Below, piece after piece: positions 47,490 through 55,982 of a stretch of DNA of 64,000 nt. A program made the position numbers and the translations under genes. The notes beneath the pieces were generated by a model that was given only the letters and a program-made list of their open reading frames with translations, made no database searches and was not told the origin of the DNA. Numbering within the stretch: position 1 is the first letter of the stretch; each line of letters opens with the position of its first letter. Source of the stretch: Dactylosporangium fulvum (GTDB lineage Bacteria > Actinomycetota > Actinomycetes > Mycobacteriales > Micromonosporaceae); the NCBI RefSeq assembly GCF_025137375.1, contig NZ_CP073720.1, forward strand, positions 3,806,501 through 3,870,500, read 5' to 3'.

Positions 47490-47531
47490 GCCCGAGCCGG
47501 CCGACAATTTTCCGCCGCCGGCCCGCCTTCA

Positions 47532-48035
47532 TCACTCGCTGTGTTGTTCGATGTACCGCTGCGGATCCTTGTCCCGGAACGTGAGCCCCTTGCCGCTGGG
47601 GTGCTCACCGTAGAAGGTGAGCCACTGTTCGCCCAGCTCCAGCCGCAGCCGCAGGCCCGCGTGCCGGCGGAAGTCGGGCAGCACCTCGTCCTCCTCCTCG
47701 GCGAGATGCTCGCTGTTCTCCCTGCGCGCGGCCCACACCGCGGCCCACCACTCCTCCGAGCCGACCGGGTGCTGCCGCGCCGCCTCGATCGCGTCGCGGA
47801 TCTTGTTGTGGTCGCGGATCGCGTCGTCGGTCTCCTCCTCGGCGTCGTCGGTGTGCTGCTTGAGCAGGTGCGGGTAGAGGATCCGCTCCTCGGCCTCGGC
47901 GTGGATGTCCAGGTGCAGCGCGAGCGCCTCCCAGACGGCGCCGAGCTGCTCCTCGCCCTCGGCGTCGTCGAGCCGGGCGAAGCCGCGCCGGAACGCGGCG
48001 TGGTCGTCGAGGATGAGTGCGGTGATGTCGTCCAT
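47532..48035 (-). CDS. Hemerythrin/HHE domain protein
   Basis: The 167-residue helical protein has candidate metal ligands in ALILDDHAAFRRGF (His), HLDIHAEAEERILYPHL (His, Glu, His), IRDHNKIRDAI (His) and SEHLAEEEDEVLPDF (His, Glu). This is the HHE pattern that binds O2, NO or protects iron. It follows PPK2 on the same strand after 88 bp. The Glu/His-rich sequence and cytoplasmic form suggest a stress-linked sensor or iron-binding role. Confidence 0.85.
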   Translation of the reverse strand: MDDITALILDDHAAFRRGFARLDDAEGEEQLGAVWEALALHLDIHAEAEERILYPHLLKQHTDDAEEETDDAIRDHNKIRDAIEAARQHPVGSEEWWAAVWAARRENSEHLAEEEDEVLPDFRRHAGLRLRLELGEQWLTFYGEHPSGKGLTFRDKDPQRYIEQHSE

Positions 48036-48123
48036 GCCGCCTTCATCACCCGCGGCGTGTGGTTCTAAACAGATGGCCGTGCCACACGGGCCTCATCCGG
48101 CCCGGGTGTCGTCCGGCCGGTGG

Positions 48124-48939
48124 TCAGTCGGCGTCGTGGATGTTGTAGCCGCGCTTGGTGAGCTGGGTCTCGATGGTGTGGCAGACCTGTTCGACGACGG
48201 CGACACGGGCGTGCTGCTTGTTGTCGCCGGCGATGAGATGCCATCGGGCGCGGGGCTTGTCGGTCTTGGTGAGCATGTCCTCGACGGCGGCCTCGTAGTC
48301 CGCCCGGCGCTCGCGGTTGCGCCAGTCCTCGTCGGTGAGTTTCCAGGACCGGAGCGGGTCGCCGGCGCGGTCCTGGAAGCGGCGTAGCTGCTCGTCGGGG
48401 GAGACGTGCATCCAGAACTTGATGAGGATCATGCCCTCGGCGGTGAGGGTGCGCTCGAACTCGGTGATCTCGTCGTAGGCGCGCTTCCACTGCTGCTCGG
48501 TGGCGAAGCCTTCGACGCGTTCGACGAGGACACGCCCGTACCAGGAGCGGTCGAGGACCGCCATGCCGCCCCAGCCGGGCAGCACGGCCCAGAACCGCTG
48601 GAGGAAATGGTGCCGCTTCTCGTCGTAGGTGGGTGCGGCGAACTGCGCGACGCGGACGTGGCGGGGGTCGAGCGGAGCGACGAGGCGTTTGATGGCGCCG
48701 CCCTTGCCGGATGCGTCCCAGCCTTCGAAGACGACGCACAGGGGCGGGCCGATCTTGTGATCGCCGAGTTGGCCGCCCAGGAGCAGGCGTAGCCGGAGAA
48801 GGCGTTGCTGTGCGGCTTCGAGCCGTTCGAGGCCGTCCTTCTTCGAGATTTTGGCCGACAGGTCGACCTTCGACAGGCGCGTCATGCCGCCGTCCTTGCC
48901 TCGCGGTCCGAACGTCCGGGGGTCGGGTGACTGGTCCAT
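48124..48939 (-). CDS. ppk2: Polyphosphate kinase 2 family
   Basis: The single-domain PPK2 (271 residues from ATG 48939, or 253 from ATG 48885) has Walker A FEGWDASGKGGAIKRL, the lid region DPRHVRVAQFAAPTYDEKRH, Walker B VLDRSWYGRVLVERV and HLIAGDNKQHARVAV near the C-terminus. It transfers phosphate between polyphosphate and a nucleotide (ADP/GDP or AMP); its class cannot be settled by eye. The 88-bp gap to the hemerythrin gene leaves room for a promoter, so shared transcription is uncertain. The 164-bp gap to the divergent propeller gene holds both promoters. Confidence 0.9.
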   Translation of the reverse strand: MDQSPDPRTFGPRGKDGGMTRLSKVDLSAKISKKDGLERLEAAQQRLLRLRLLLGGQLGDHKIGPPLCVVFEGWDASGKGGAIKRLVAPLDPRHVRVAQFAAPTYDEKRHHFLQRFWAVLPGWGGMAVLDRSWYGRVLVERVEGFATEQQWKRAYDEITEFERTLTAEGMILIKFWMHVSPDEQLRRFQDRAGDPLRSWKLTDEDWRNRERRADYEAAVEDMLTKTDKPRARWHLIAGDNKQHARVAVVEQVCHTIETQLTKRGYNIHDAD

Positions 48940-49103
48940 TCCACGACCTCAGCCTGGCACAGTTGCGACCCGCCGGCATCCCGCTCGCGCCGAGGGCCGC
49001 GGTTCGTGGTGCCGGCGACCCTGGTGCCGTCGATCGTCGCGATGAGCGCGGGGCGCCAGCGAGGTTGGAGTGTGCTTCGAGGGCCGCGGAAGAGGCTGAC
49101 CGC

Positions 49104-50471
49104 ATGAATGTCTTCGCAGCACTGGTACCCCACCGAACAGGTCGGCGGCTGCGCCGAGCGCTGCTGGCGGCGCTGCTGGCCGCGCCGCCGGCAGGCATGG
49201 CGCTGACGTCGTCGCAGGCGGCCGCCGAGCCCGCGCGGGCCCCCGGGAGCGGCCGGCTGGTCGTGGCGAGTGTCGGCCTTCGTGGCGAGCAGAGCGACGC
49301 CGCCAGCTCGCGGGTGTCGCTGAGTCGCGACGGCCGCTTCGTCGTGTTCACCTCGTGGGCGCACAACCTCGCGCCCGGTAACTTCGGGCGGACCTCCCAC
49401 GTCTACGTCCGGGACCTGTGGACCCGCACCACCGAGCTGGTCGACGCCGACCGCGCCGGGCGCCCCGGCGACGGCAACGCCTGGGACGGCCGGGTCAGTG
49501 ACGACGGCCGGTACGTGGCGTTCACCTCCGACGCGGACAACCTCGCCGGCGACAGCGGTGGGCACTCCCATGTGTACGTGCGCGACCTGCGCCGACGCAC
49601 GACGACGATGGTCGATGTCGATGTCGATGCCGCCGGCCGCCCGGCCGATCGCGACAGCGTCGAGCCGCAGATCAGCGCCGACGGCGCGGCCGTGGTGTTC
49701 ATGTCGCGCGGTACCCGGCTGGCCGGCACGCCGACCGGCGGCGAGTTCAACGTGTATCTGCGCGACCTGCGCCGGTCGCGGACGGTGCTGGTCAGCGCCG
49801 GCCTCGACGGCGCACCGGCCGACGGGGTCAGCTACGGCCCCGCCGTCGACGCCAGCCACCGGTACGTCGCCTTCGCGTCCCTGGCGACGAACCTGGTGCC
49901 GGGCGACGCCAACCACGCCGGCGACGTGTTCCTGCGCGACCTGGTCCTGGGCACGACCGTGCTGGTGAGCAACGCCGACGGCGACGTGCAGGGCAACGAC
50001 CTCGCGGTGGGTGCGACCATCAGCGCGGACGGCCGCTACGTCGGCTTCGCCTCGCACGCGACCAACCTCGCGCCGGGGCTGCCGCAGGACCACGCCTCGC
50101 ACGCGTTCGTCCGGGACGTCCGGGCCCGCCGGACCGTCCTGCTGGACGCGAACGCCGACGCGGTCGTGGCCGACGGCGGTAGCACCTGGACCGGGGTGAG
50201 CGCGGACGGGCGATACGCGGTGTTCATGTCCACCGCCACCAACCTCGTGCCCGCCAAGCGCACCAAGCAGTGGGACGTCTTCCTGCGGGACCTGCGCACC
50301 GGCGAGCTCACCCTGGTGTCGACCGGCGCGGGCGGTGCCGCCTCCGACGGTGACAGCTGGTGGCCGGTGTTGTCGGCGGACGGCAGGGCGGTCGGCTTCC
50401 TCGGCTTCGGCACCACGCTGACACCCCACGACACCAACGGATTCCCCGATGTCTACGTACGGTTCCGCTGA
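49104..50471 (+). CDS. Secreted beta-propeller (TolB/WD40-like) protein
   Basis: The 455-residue protein has a signal peptide (about 1-42) and about seven repeats of about 57-60 residues. Each repeat has a strand like VSxDGRxVxFxS, an ATNL-type turn and a DVYVRDLxxxTTxLV end, for example VSDDGRYVAFTSDADNL and SHVYVRDLRRRTTTMV. This is the PD40/TolB propeller pattern. No catalytic domain is present, so it may be a binding scaffold outside the cell. An AGAGG precedes ATG 49104. The next gene begins 16 bp later with its own strong ribosome site, so the two are likely co-transcribed. Confidence 0.85.
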   Translation: MNVFAALVPHRTGRRLRRALLAALLAAPPAGMALTSSQAAAEPARAPGSGRLVVASVGLRGEQSDAASSRVSLSRDGRFVVFTSWAHNLAPGNFGRTSHVYVRDLWTRTTELVDADRAGRPGDGNAWDGRVSDDGRYVAFTSDADNLAGDSGGHSHVYVRDLRRRTTTMVDVDVDAAGRPADRDSVEPQISADGAAVVFMSRGTRLAGTPTGGEFNVYLRDLRRSRTVLVSAGLDGAPADGVSYGPAVDASHRYVAFASLATNLVPGDANHAGDVFLRDLVLGTTVLVSNADGDVQGNDLAVGATISADGRYVGFASHATNLAPGLPQDHASHAFVRDVRARRTVLLDANADAVVADGGSTWTGVSADGRYAVFMSTATNLVPAKRTKQWDVFLRDLRTGELTLVSTGAGGAASDGDSWWPVLSADGRAVGFLGFGTTLTPHDTNGFPDVYVRFR

Positions 50472-50487
50472 GCGGCTGGAGGACGGG

Positions 50488-51225
50488 ATGCGCAACAAGA
50501 AGTACCGGCGGTGGCGGCCGCTGCTGACGGTGGTGCTGGTGTGCGCCGCGGTCGCGGCCGGCACCGGTCCGGCGGGCGCGCAGGCCCCGGACGGGCAGGG
50601 ATCTCCGCTCGTGCGGATCGTCGACGGCCCGCACGGCCATGTCGCCGTGGCGGCCGGCTGGGTCCGCGACAAGGCGGCGCTGGACCGGCCGGAGCGGTCG
50701 GATCCCGGCGGGCCCGGCCCCGCGACACCCGGTGCCGGACCGGTCGTCGCGAGCAACAACCAGTGGCTCGCGGGCTCCCGGCGCACCACGGCCAGGCCGC
50801 GCGGCGGCGCGCCCGGCCTGATCTCGGCGTCCGGTCGCACGTTCGTCCAGGCGCCCTACCTGGCGTACTACGCGTCGTTCACCCAGACCTCGTCGCGTGT
50901 CGCGTGGCTGGGTCGCAGCCCGTGGGCCGCCGACAGCATCCGGCACACCGACCGGTGGCGGGTTGACTCCTTCGGCGACCCGTTCACGTTCGCCGGCGCG
51001 CCCGACAGTGCCGTGGCCCGCCGGGATCCCGGGTCGCTGGAGGTGAGCTGGTCCACCACGGTCAGCGGCACCTGGCTCAGCGAGCACACGTGGGACCGCG
51101 TCGACTTCATGCCGACCGGTCACTTCGGCGAGGTGTACCGGATCAGCCACAGCGTCACCGGCGTGTTCCAGTTCGGCTCGGCGTTCTACCAGGTGGACGA
51201 GGAGGCTGACGCTTTCACCTGGTGA
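50488..51225 (+). CDS. Secreted protein of unknown family, partner of the propeller gene
   Basis: The 245-residue protein has a basic N-terminus (MRNKKYRRW), a signal peptide ending near residue 32 (GPAGAQAP) and no recognisable domain. The mature part contains FVQAPYLAYYASFTQTSSRV, DVSW-like beta strands (SLEVSWSTTVSGTWLSE) and a C-terminal VYRISHSVTGVFQF. It looks like an all-beta extracellular protein. GGAGG lies 5 nt before ATG 50488, 16 bp after the propeller stop. A strong terminator follows. Function unknown. Confidence 0.7.
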   Translation: MRNKKYRRWRPLLTVVLVCAAVAAGTGPAGAQAPDGQGSPLVRIVDGPHGHVAVAAGWVRDKAALDRPERSDPGGPGPATPGAGPVVASNNQWLAGSRRTTARPRGGAPGLISASGRTFVQAPYLAYYASFTQTSSRVAWLGRSPWAADSIRHTDRWRVDSFGDPFTFAGAPDSAVARRDPGSLEVSWSTTVSGTWLSEHTWDRVDFMPTGHFGEVYRISHSVTGVFQFGSAFYQVDEEADAFTW

Positions 51226-51239
51226 GCTCGTCCGGCCGG

Positions 51240-51278
51240 GCCCGCGGTGGGCCGCCGTCACGGCGGCCCACCGCGGGC
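51240..51278. terminator. Perfect 18-bp bidirectional hairpin
   Basis: Arms 51240-51257 and 51261-51278 with a 3-nt loop lie 14 bp after the unknown secreted gene and 7 bp from the stop of the convergent FAD hydroxylase gene. It marks the left edge of the natural-product genes. Confidence 0.85.
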
Positions 51279-51285
51279 GTGTGGC

Positions 51286-52923
51286 TCACCCGACGTACCG
51301 CGGCGTGGCCAGGATCGTGCCGAGCGCCTCGTCGAGCGCGTCGACCGGCCGGCCGGGCGCCGTGGCGGCACGCCAGGCCACATACCCGTCCGGGCGCACC
51401 AGGAGCGCGCCCGACGGCTCGATGCCCAGCCGCTCCCGCAGGACGTCGGCGGGCACCCCCCTGAGCGACCGGGCGGCCACCGGCCGGCCACGGCCGGCAA
51501 GGTCCTCCGCCGCCGCGTGCCACACGCCGTCGGCCTCGCCGGTCAGCAGCACGAACTCCTTGCCGAACAGGTCCAGCGTCGAGCCGGCCCGTCCGTCCAC
51601 GACGATCGGCACGTGCGGTGCCCGGGTGCCGGGCTCGCCGCGCAACTCGCCGACCGGCACCGCCTCCGGCCCGGTCGCCCCGCCGACGCTCCCGCCGACA
51701 ACCGCGGCGGAGCGGTAGCGGTAGCCGAACAACAGCGCACCGAGATCCACCTGCGGCGGCGGTCCGGCGGGTTTGCCGCCCGCACCGCCGCGGAAGGCGG
51801 TCACCGCCAGGATCTGCTCCATCGCGTGCTGCGCGGCGGGGCGGCGCTCGGCGTCATACGTGTCCAGCAACTGTGGCCCGGCGGCGCCACGCAGCACCAG
51901 CGCGAGCTTCCACGCCAGGTTGTGCGCGTCCTGGACGCCGATTCCGCCGCCCAGGCCGAGGGTCGGCGGCACGATGTGCGCGGCGTCGCCGACCAGATGC
52001 GCCCGGCCTTGCGTGAACCGGGTCGCCACCTGCGCGCCGATCCGGTACGCGAGGATCTTCACATCGGTGCCGGGGATCTGCGGCAGCACCTCGACGTCGA
52101 GGTCCGCGTCGCCGACCGCGGCGCGCACGGCCGACCGGCACCAGTCGTCGCCGAGGTCGATCGCCCGTTCGCCGGCGGCGGTGTCGACCGGCATCGAGAA
52201 CGACCAGCGGTCGCCGCCGGCGTGCACCATGACCACACCCTGACGCGGCTGGGCAAGGTAGGCGACGGCCACCGAGCGGTCCCCGATGGCCGCGGACAGG
52301 TCGGCCCGGATGACGATGGAGGCGACCTCGGCGAACCGGCCCGGTCCGGTGGACTCGATACCCAGCGCCTGGCGCACGGTGCTCGAGCTACCGTCCGCCG
52401 CGACCACGTATCGTGCCCGGATGCCGTGCTCGGCGTCGGTGACCTCGTCGCGCAGGACGGCCCGCACGCCCTCCTCGTCCTGCTCGAGCTTGACCAGGCG
52501 GGTCGAGAACCGGACGTCGGCGCCGTGCTCGCACGCGTGCGCCAGCAGCACCGCCTCCACCCGGTCCTGGTCGACCGCGGCGAACCGGGCCGGGCTGACG
52601 TCGGCGAACTGATCCGGTGCCGCGGCGCCGAACGAGACGAAGTTCTCGCTGCGCAGCGTCTCCGCACGCATGCTCAGGAACTGCTCGCCGGTGCCGCCGT
52701 CCCCGGCGGAGCGGGCGATCGCCCCGTCGAGCCCGAACTGGGCGAACAGCTCCATGACCCGGGGGTTGACGCCGCGCACCCGCGGATGCGCCAGCCGGTC
52801 GCGGTGCCGTTCCACCACTGTGCAGCCGATGCCGTGGCCGCCGAGGAACGCCGCCAGCGCCAGGCCGCTGAGGCCGGCACCGACCACCAGCACCCCGGTC
52901 TCCTCGAGTTGGTCGTCGGACAT
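51286..52923 (-). CDS. FAD-dependent aromatic polyketide hydroxylase (RdmE/DnrF-like)
   Basis: The 545-residue group A flavin monooxygenase has the dinucleotide-binding VLVVGAGLSGLALAAFLGG (about 10-28), VRGVNPRVMELFAQFGL, YVVAADGSSSTVR (DG motif) and HLVGDAAHIVPPTLGLGGGI (GD motif with the FAD ribityl contact). A C-terminal thioredoxin-like domain (about 400-545) completes the fold used by anthracycline and angucycline hydroxylases. It should hydroxylate an aromatic polyketide using NADPH and O2; position unknown. It follows a PPOX gene by 7 bp, so both are in one operon under the promoter with the TATTACGCGTAATA palindrome. Confidence 0.88.
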   Translation of the reverse strand: MSDDQLEETGVLVVGAGLSGLALAAFLGGHGIGCTVVERHRDRLAHPRVRGVNPRVMELFAQFGLDGAIARSAGDGGTGEQFLSMRAETLRSENFVSFGAAAPDQFADVSPARFAAVDQDRVEAVLLAHACEHGADVRFSTRLVKLEQDEEGVRAVLRDEVTDAEHGIRARYVVAADGSSSTVRQALGIESTGPGRFAEVASIVIRADLSAAIGDRSVAVAYLAQPRQGVVMVHAGGDRWSFSMPVDTAAGERAIDLGDDWCRSAVRAAVGDADLDVEVLPQIPGTDVKILAYRIGAQVATRFTQGRAHLVGDAAHIVPPTLGLGGGIGVQDAHNLAWKLALVLRGAAGPQLLDTYDAERRPAAQHAMEQILAVTAFRGGAGGKPAGPPPQVDLGALLFGYRYRSAAVVGGSVGGATGPEAVPVGELRGEPGTRAPHVPIVVDGRAGSTLDLFGKEFVLLTGEADGVWHAAAEDLAGRGRPVAARSLRGVPADVLRERLGIEPSGALLVRPDGYVAWRAATAPGRPVDALDEALGTILATPRYVG

Positions 52924-52930
52924 GAATGGA

Positions 52931-53377
52931 TCACCCTTCGTTCGTGGACGAGCGTGCCTGCCGGCCTTCGCCGTGCCCGTTCGGGCCGAGCACCGGGAGC
53001 ACCTCGTAGCTGACGGGCACGTCGCGGTAGACGACGCGGTAGATCAACCGCCAGATCCGGTACTCCGCACCTCCGCGCAGCTCGCGGGCATGCTCCTCGG
53101 TGATCCGGCGCGCGGTGCACTCCACCGTCTCGCCGAGCACTCTGCCGCGCTTGTCGCAGGGAGCGAGGGTCACCCGCGGGTTGTTGCCGATGCGCTTGAC
53201 CTTCCAGGTCTTCGCCCGGGTCGTGAAGTAGGCGCGGTCGTCGCGCACGGTGATGCCCACCGGTGTGCCGACCCCGCGACCGTCCCGGCGGAAGCTGGTG
53301 ACCAAGGCGACGTTCGAGGTGCGCAAGGGCTCCAGTGCCTGGTGTGCGGCTGTGTGCCCCGGCTCGGTTCCGGACAT
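52931..53377 (-). CDS. PPOX-class F420- or FMN-dependent oxidoreductase
   Basis: The 148-residue split-barrel protein has NVALVTSFRRDGRGVGTPVG, the strand AYFTTRAKTWKVKRIGNN, VTLAPCDKRGRVLGETVEC and a C-terminal RLIYRVVYRDVPVSYEVL. It is the TIGR03666/deazaflavin-type pattern common in actinobacteria, which reduces substrates using F420H2. A strong AGGAGG precedes the start codon. It may provide a reductive step, or bind the cofactor, next to the FAD hydroxylase that follows 7 bp later. Confidence 0.8.
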   Translation of the reverse strand: MSGTEPGHTAAHQALEPLRTSNVALVTSFRRDGRGVGTPVGITVRDDRAYFTTRAKTWKVKRIGNNPRVTLAPCDKRGRVLGETVECTARRITEEHARELRGGAEYRIWRLIYRVVYRDVPVSYEVLPVLGPNGHGEGRQARSSTNEG

Positions 53378-53402
53378 GGATCCTCCTGACGATGCTACGC
53401 GT

Positions 53403-53416
53403 TATTACGCGTAATA
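53403..53416. promoter_or_regulatory. Palindromic operator upstream of the PPOX-hydroxylase operon
   Basis: TATTACGCGTAATA is a perfect 14-bp palindrome located 26 bp upstream of the minus-strand start at 53377, with a second tacgcgtta half directly beside it. The position is right for a TetR- or MarR-type repressor. No such regulator gene lies in the adjacent cluster within the window. Confidence 0.65.
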
Positions 53417-53543
53417 CGGTGAAGCTACCGCACGGGTCGCCGCAGGGTCTACGCCGGCCCTTCCGCGATGCCGTGCCAGCCTCGCGGACCGCCCTCGAGA
53501 ACGCCTCCAGCGCGCATCGGTTCGGGGGAGGGACCAGCGCCGT

Positions 53544-53575
53544 TCGACGCGGTTTCGAGCGGACGGGCCGACCGT
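53544..53575 (+). promoter_or_regulatory. SARP-like direct repeat and -10
   Basis: TCGACGC (53544-53550) and TCGAGCG (53555-53561) have an 11-bp period. Eight bp later GACCGT (53570-53575) could be the -10. This is the layout bound by SARP activators, where the repeats replace the -35. It lies 38 bp before the GTG at 53614. Confidence 0.55.
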
Positions 53576-53613
53576 CTCGGGGGAGGCCGCGCAGCGAACA
53601 TCGAGGAGGCGCC

Positions 53614-54486
53614 GTGGCGGAGATCGGACAGGTTGCCGTGATCGGCATGGGAAACATGGGACGTGGCATGGTGCACCGGCTGCTCGCCGCCGGTTACCAG
53701 GTCGTCGTGCACAACCGCACGCCCGAACGGGCGCGGCCGGTGGTGGAGGCGGGCGCGACGCTCGCCGGCAGTGCCGCGGAGGCGTCCGCGTCCGCGCCGG
53801 TCGTGCTGCTGAGCCTCAGCGACGACGACGCCGTGGAGCAGGTGCTCTTCGGTGAGGTGCTGGCGGCCCTGCGGCCGGGGGCGAGCGTCGTGGACACCTC
53901 GACGGTGTCCCCGGCGTACACCCGCGAGGCCACCGCCCGGGTGGCGCGGGCCGGCGCGCGGCGCGTCGAGGTCTCGCTCCTCGGCAACCCGCAGCAGGCG
54001 GCGACCGGCGAGCTGCGACTGTTCACGGCCGGCGATCCGGCCGGGGTCGCGGCCGTGCGGCCGGTGCTCGACGCGCTCGGCGCCGACGTGCGCCACGTGG
54101 GTGAGTCCGGCGCGGCCGCGACGCTGAAGCTCGCGTTCAACCTGGTGCTCGGCGCCCAGGTCGCGGCGCTGGCCGAGGCGGTGACGTTCGGCGTGCGCAG
54201 CGGGCTGGACCGCACGATGCTGCTGCACAGCATCGCCAACAGCGGCTTCAGCTCGATGGTGATGAAGTTCCGCGCCGAGCTGATGGCCGCGCGCCGGTAC
54301 GACCCGGCGTTCTTCCGCGCCGAGCTGATGGAGAAGGACCTGCGCATCGCGCTGGACGCGGTGGGCGAGGCCGGGCAGACACTGCGCGTGCTCGACGGCG
54401 CGCGGCGGCAGTTCGCCGCCGTCGTCGAGGCCGGCCAGGGCGATGTCGACGCCGCGGCCGTGATCGAGCACCTGACCGGGCGATAG
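53614..54486 (+). CDS. NAD(P)-dependent beta-hydroxyacid dehydrogenase family
   Basis: The 290-residue protein has a Rossmann start (VAVIGMGNMGRGMVHRLLAA), VVHNRTPERARPVVEAG, LSLSDDDAVEQVLFG and STVSPAYTREATARV. The helical second half contains GESGAAATLKLAFNLVLGAQ, with the conserved Lys that marks this 6-phosphogluconate-dehydrogenase-like family (3-hydroxyisobutyrate dehydrogenase, imine reductases). GTG 53614 follows GGAGG. It is the first gene of the four-gene run ending in the sugar genes, with the SARP-like box upstream. The substrate could be a ketone or imine of the product (inference). Confidence 0.82.
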   Translation: MAEIGQVAVIGMGNMGRGMVHRLLAAGYQVVVHNRTPERARPVVEAGATLAGSAAEASASAPVVLLSLSDDDAVEQVLFGEVLAALRPGASVVDTSTVSPAYTREATARVARAGARRVEVSLLGNPQQAATGELRLFTAGDPAGVAAVRPVLDALGADVRHVGESGAAATLKLAFNLVLGAQVAALAEAVTFGVRSGLDRTMLLHSIANSGFSSMVMKFRAELMAARRYDPAFFRAELMEKDLRIALDAVGEAGQTLRVLDGARRQFAAVVEAGQGDVDAAAVIEHLTGR

Positions 54487-54545
54487 GACCCCGGACCGGC
54501 TGGTCCGCGGGTGCGGACAGCCCACTCAGACGAGAGGTACCTCGC

Positions 54546-55982
54546 GTGCGTGCCACCACCCCTGCTCTGTCCGTGTCCCCGCAGCTGAGCGGCGCCACCA
54601 TGGACGACCTGCTGAAGTCGGCCGACCTGCTGGTCAGCCCACACGCCGGAAGCCTCGACGACGTCCGGGCCTGGCTACGGCGGCGGTCGACGATCGACGC
54701 CCCGGCCATCGAACGGATTCCGCTGGACGCGCTGGACGGCTGGCACTTCGCCGCCGGCAGCGGCGACCTGGTTCACGACAGCGGCGGCTTCTTCCAGATC
54801 CGCGGCCTGCGGGTCCGCGACGTCGACGACCACGCCGTGAACTGGTCGCAGCCCATCGTGTACCAGCCCGAGATCGGCGTGCTGGGCATCCTCACCATGA
54901 AGATCGACGGCGTGTTGTGCCTGCTGATGCAAGCCAAGATGGAGCCCGGCAACATCAACACGATGCAGCTCTCGCCGACCGTGCAGGCGACCCGCAGCAA
55001 CTACCGGCGGGTGCACGGCGGCGCGGCGACGCGCTACCTCGGCCGGTTCACCGATCCCGACGGCGGCCGGCTCCTGGTCGACGTGCTGCAGTCCGAACAG
55101 GGCGGCACCTTCTACCAGAAGCGCAACCGCAACATGATCGTCGAGGTCCGCGACGCCCGTGACACCGTCGACGAGTACCGCTGGCTCACCCTCGGCCAGG
55201 TCTACGCCCTGCTGCGCGAGGACAACGTCGTCAACATGAACGCCCGCAGCGTGCTGTCCAACCTGCTCCCGGTGATGCTGCAGCGCGCCGAGCGGCCCAG
55301 CCGCACCGGCCTCGCCGAGGCCGTCGCCGAGTCGCTGGCCGACGCGCGCAGCTCGCTGGAGCTGCGCAACTGGTTCAACGGCATCAAGGCCCGCTGCAGC
55401 CGGTACAGCGAGCTGATCCCGCTGGGGGACCTGGCACCCTGGCGGCGCACGGCCATGGAGATCAGCCACCCCGAAGGCCGGTACTTCAGCGTCATCGGCG
55501 TCTCCGTCAACGGCAGCAACCGCGAGGTGCCGCGCTGGCAGCAGCCGCTGGTCGCACCCAGCGGGCAGGGCGTCGTCGCGTTTGTCGTCAGCACCGTCAA
55601 CGGCGTGCTCGAGGTGCTGCTGCAGGCCCGGGCCGAGGCCGGGACCCGCGACGCGGTGGAACTGGCCCCGACCGTGCAGGCGATCGCGCGCAGCTACGAC
55701 GGGTTCGAGCCGTGGCGCCGCCCGCCGCTGCTGGACCTCGTGCTGACCGCGCCACCGGCACAGATCCGCTACGACGTGCTGCTGTCCGAGGAAGGTGGCC
55801 GGTTCTTCCAGGCCGTGCACCGGTACATGGTGGTCGAGGTCGGCCGGGACGTGCGCGACTGGGCACTGCCGCCGCAGTACCGCTGGGCGTCCATCGCCGA
55901 GCTGGCCGAGCTCGTGCCGCACAGCGGTTACTTCACCGTCGAGTCGCGGAGTCTCCTGGCATGCATGCAGACACTGTGGTGA
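54546..55982 (+). CDS. NDP-4-keto-6-deoxyhexose 2,3-dehydratase
   Basis: The 478-residue protein is built of two similar halves, as in all members of this family. The first (about 60-250) has FFQIRGLRVRDVD, LTMKIDGVLCLLMQAKMEPG and LSPTVQATRSNYRRVHGG. The second (about 285-478) has YFSVIGVSVNGSNREVPRW and LAPTVQAIARSYDGFE. It removes water from NDP-4-keto-6-deoxyglucose, the first step to 2-deoxy sugars, and needs a 3-ketoreductase, which is the next gene. GTG 54546 follows GAGAGG. It belongs to the UrdS/TylX3 group, and the next two genes match the order used for D-olivose-type sugars. Confidence 0.93.
   Translation: MRATTPALSVSPQLSGATMDDLLKSADLLVSPHAGSLDDVRAWLRRRSTIDAPAIERIPLDALDGWHFAAGSGDLVHDSGGFFQIRGLRVRDVDDHAVNWSQPIVYQPEIGVLGILTMKIDGVLCLLMQAKMEPGNINTMQLSPTVQATRSNYRRVHGGAATRYLGRFTDPDGGRLLVDVLQSEQGGTFYQKRNRNMIVEVRDARDTVDEYRWLTLGQVYALLREDNVVNMNARSVLSNLLPVMLQRAERPSRTGLAEAVAESLADARSSLELRNWFNGIKARCSRYSELIPLGDLAPWRRTAMEISHPEGRYFSVIGVSVNGSNREVPRWQQPLVAPSGQGVVAFVVSTVNGVLEVLLQARAEAGTRDAVELAPTVQAIARSYDGFEPWRRPPLLDLVLTAPPAQIRYDVLLSEEGGRFFQAVHRYMVVEVGRDVRDWALPPQYRWASIAELAELVPHSGYFTVESRSLLACMQTLW

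Noticed and set aside
43234..47613. A 1459-codon plus-strand open frame
   Set aside because: It is antisense to lysX and iclR; no recognisable domain and an Arg/Pro/Ala-biased composition.
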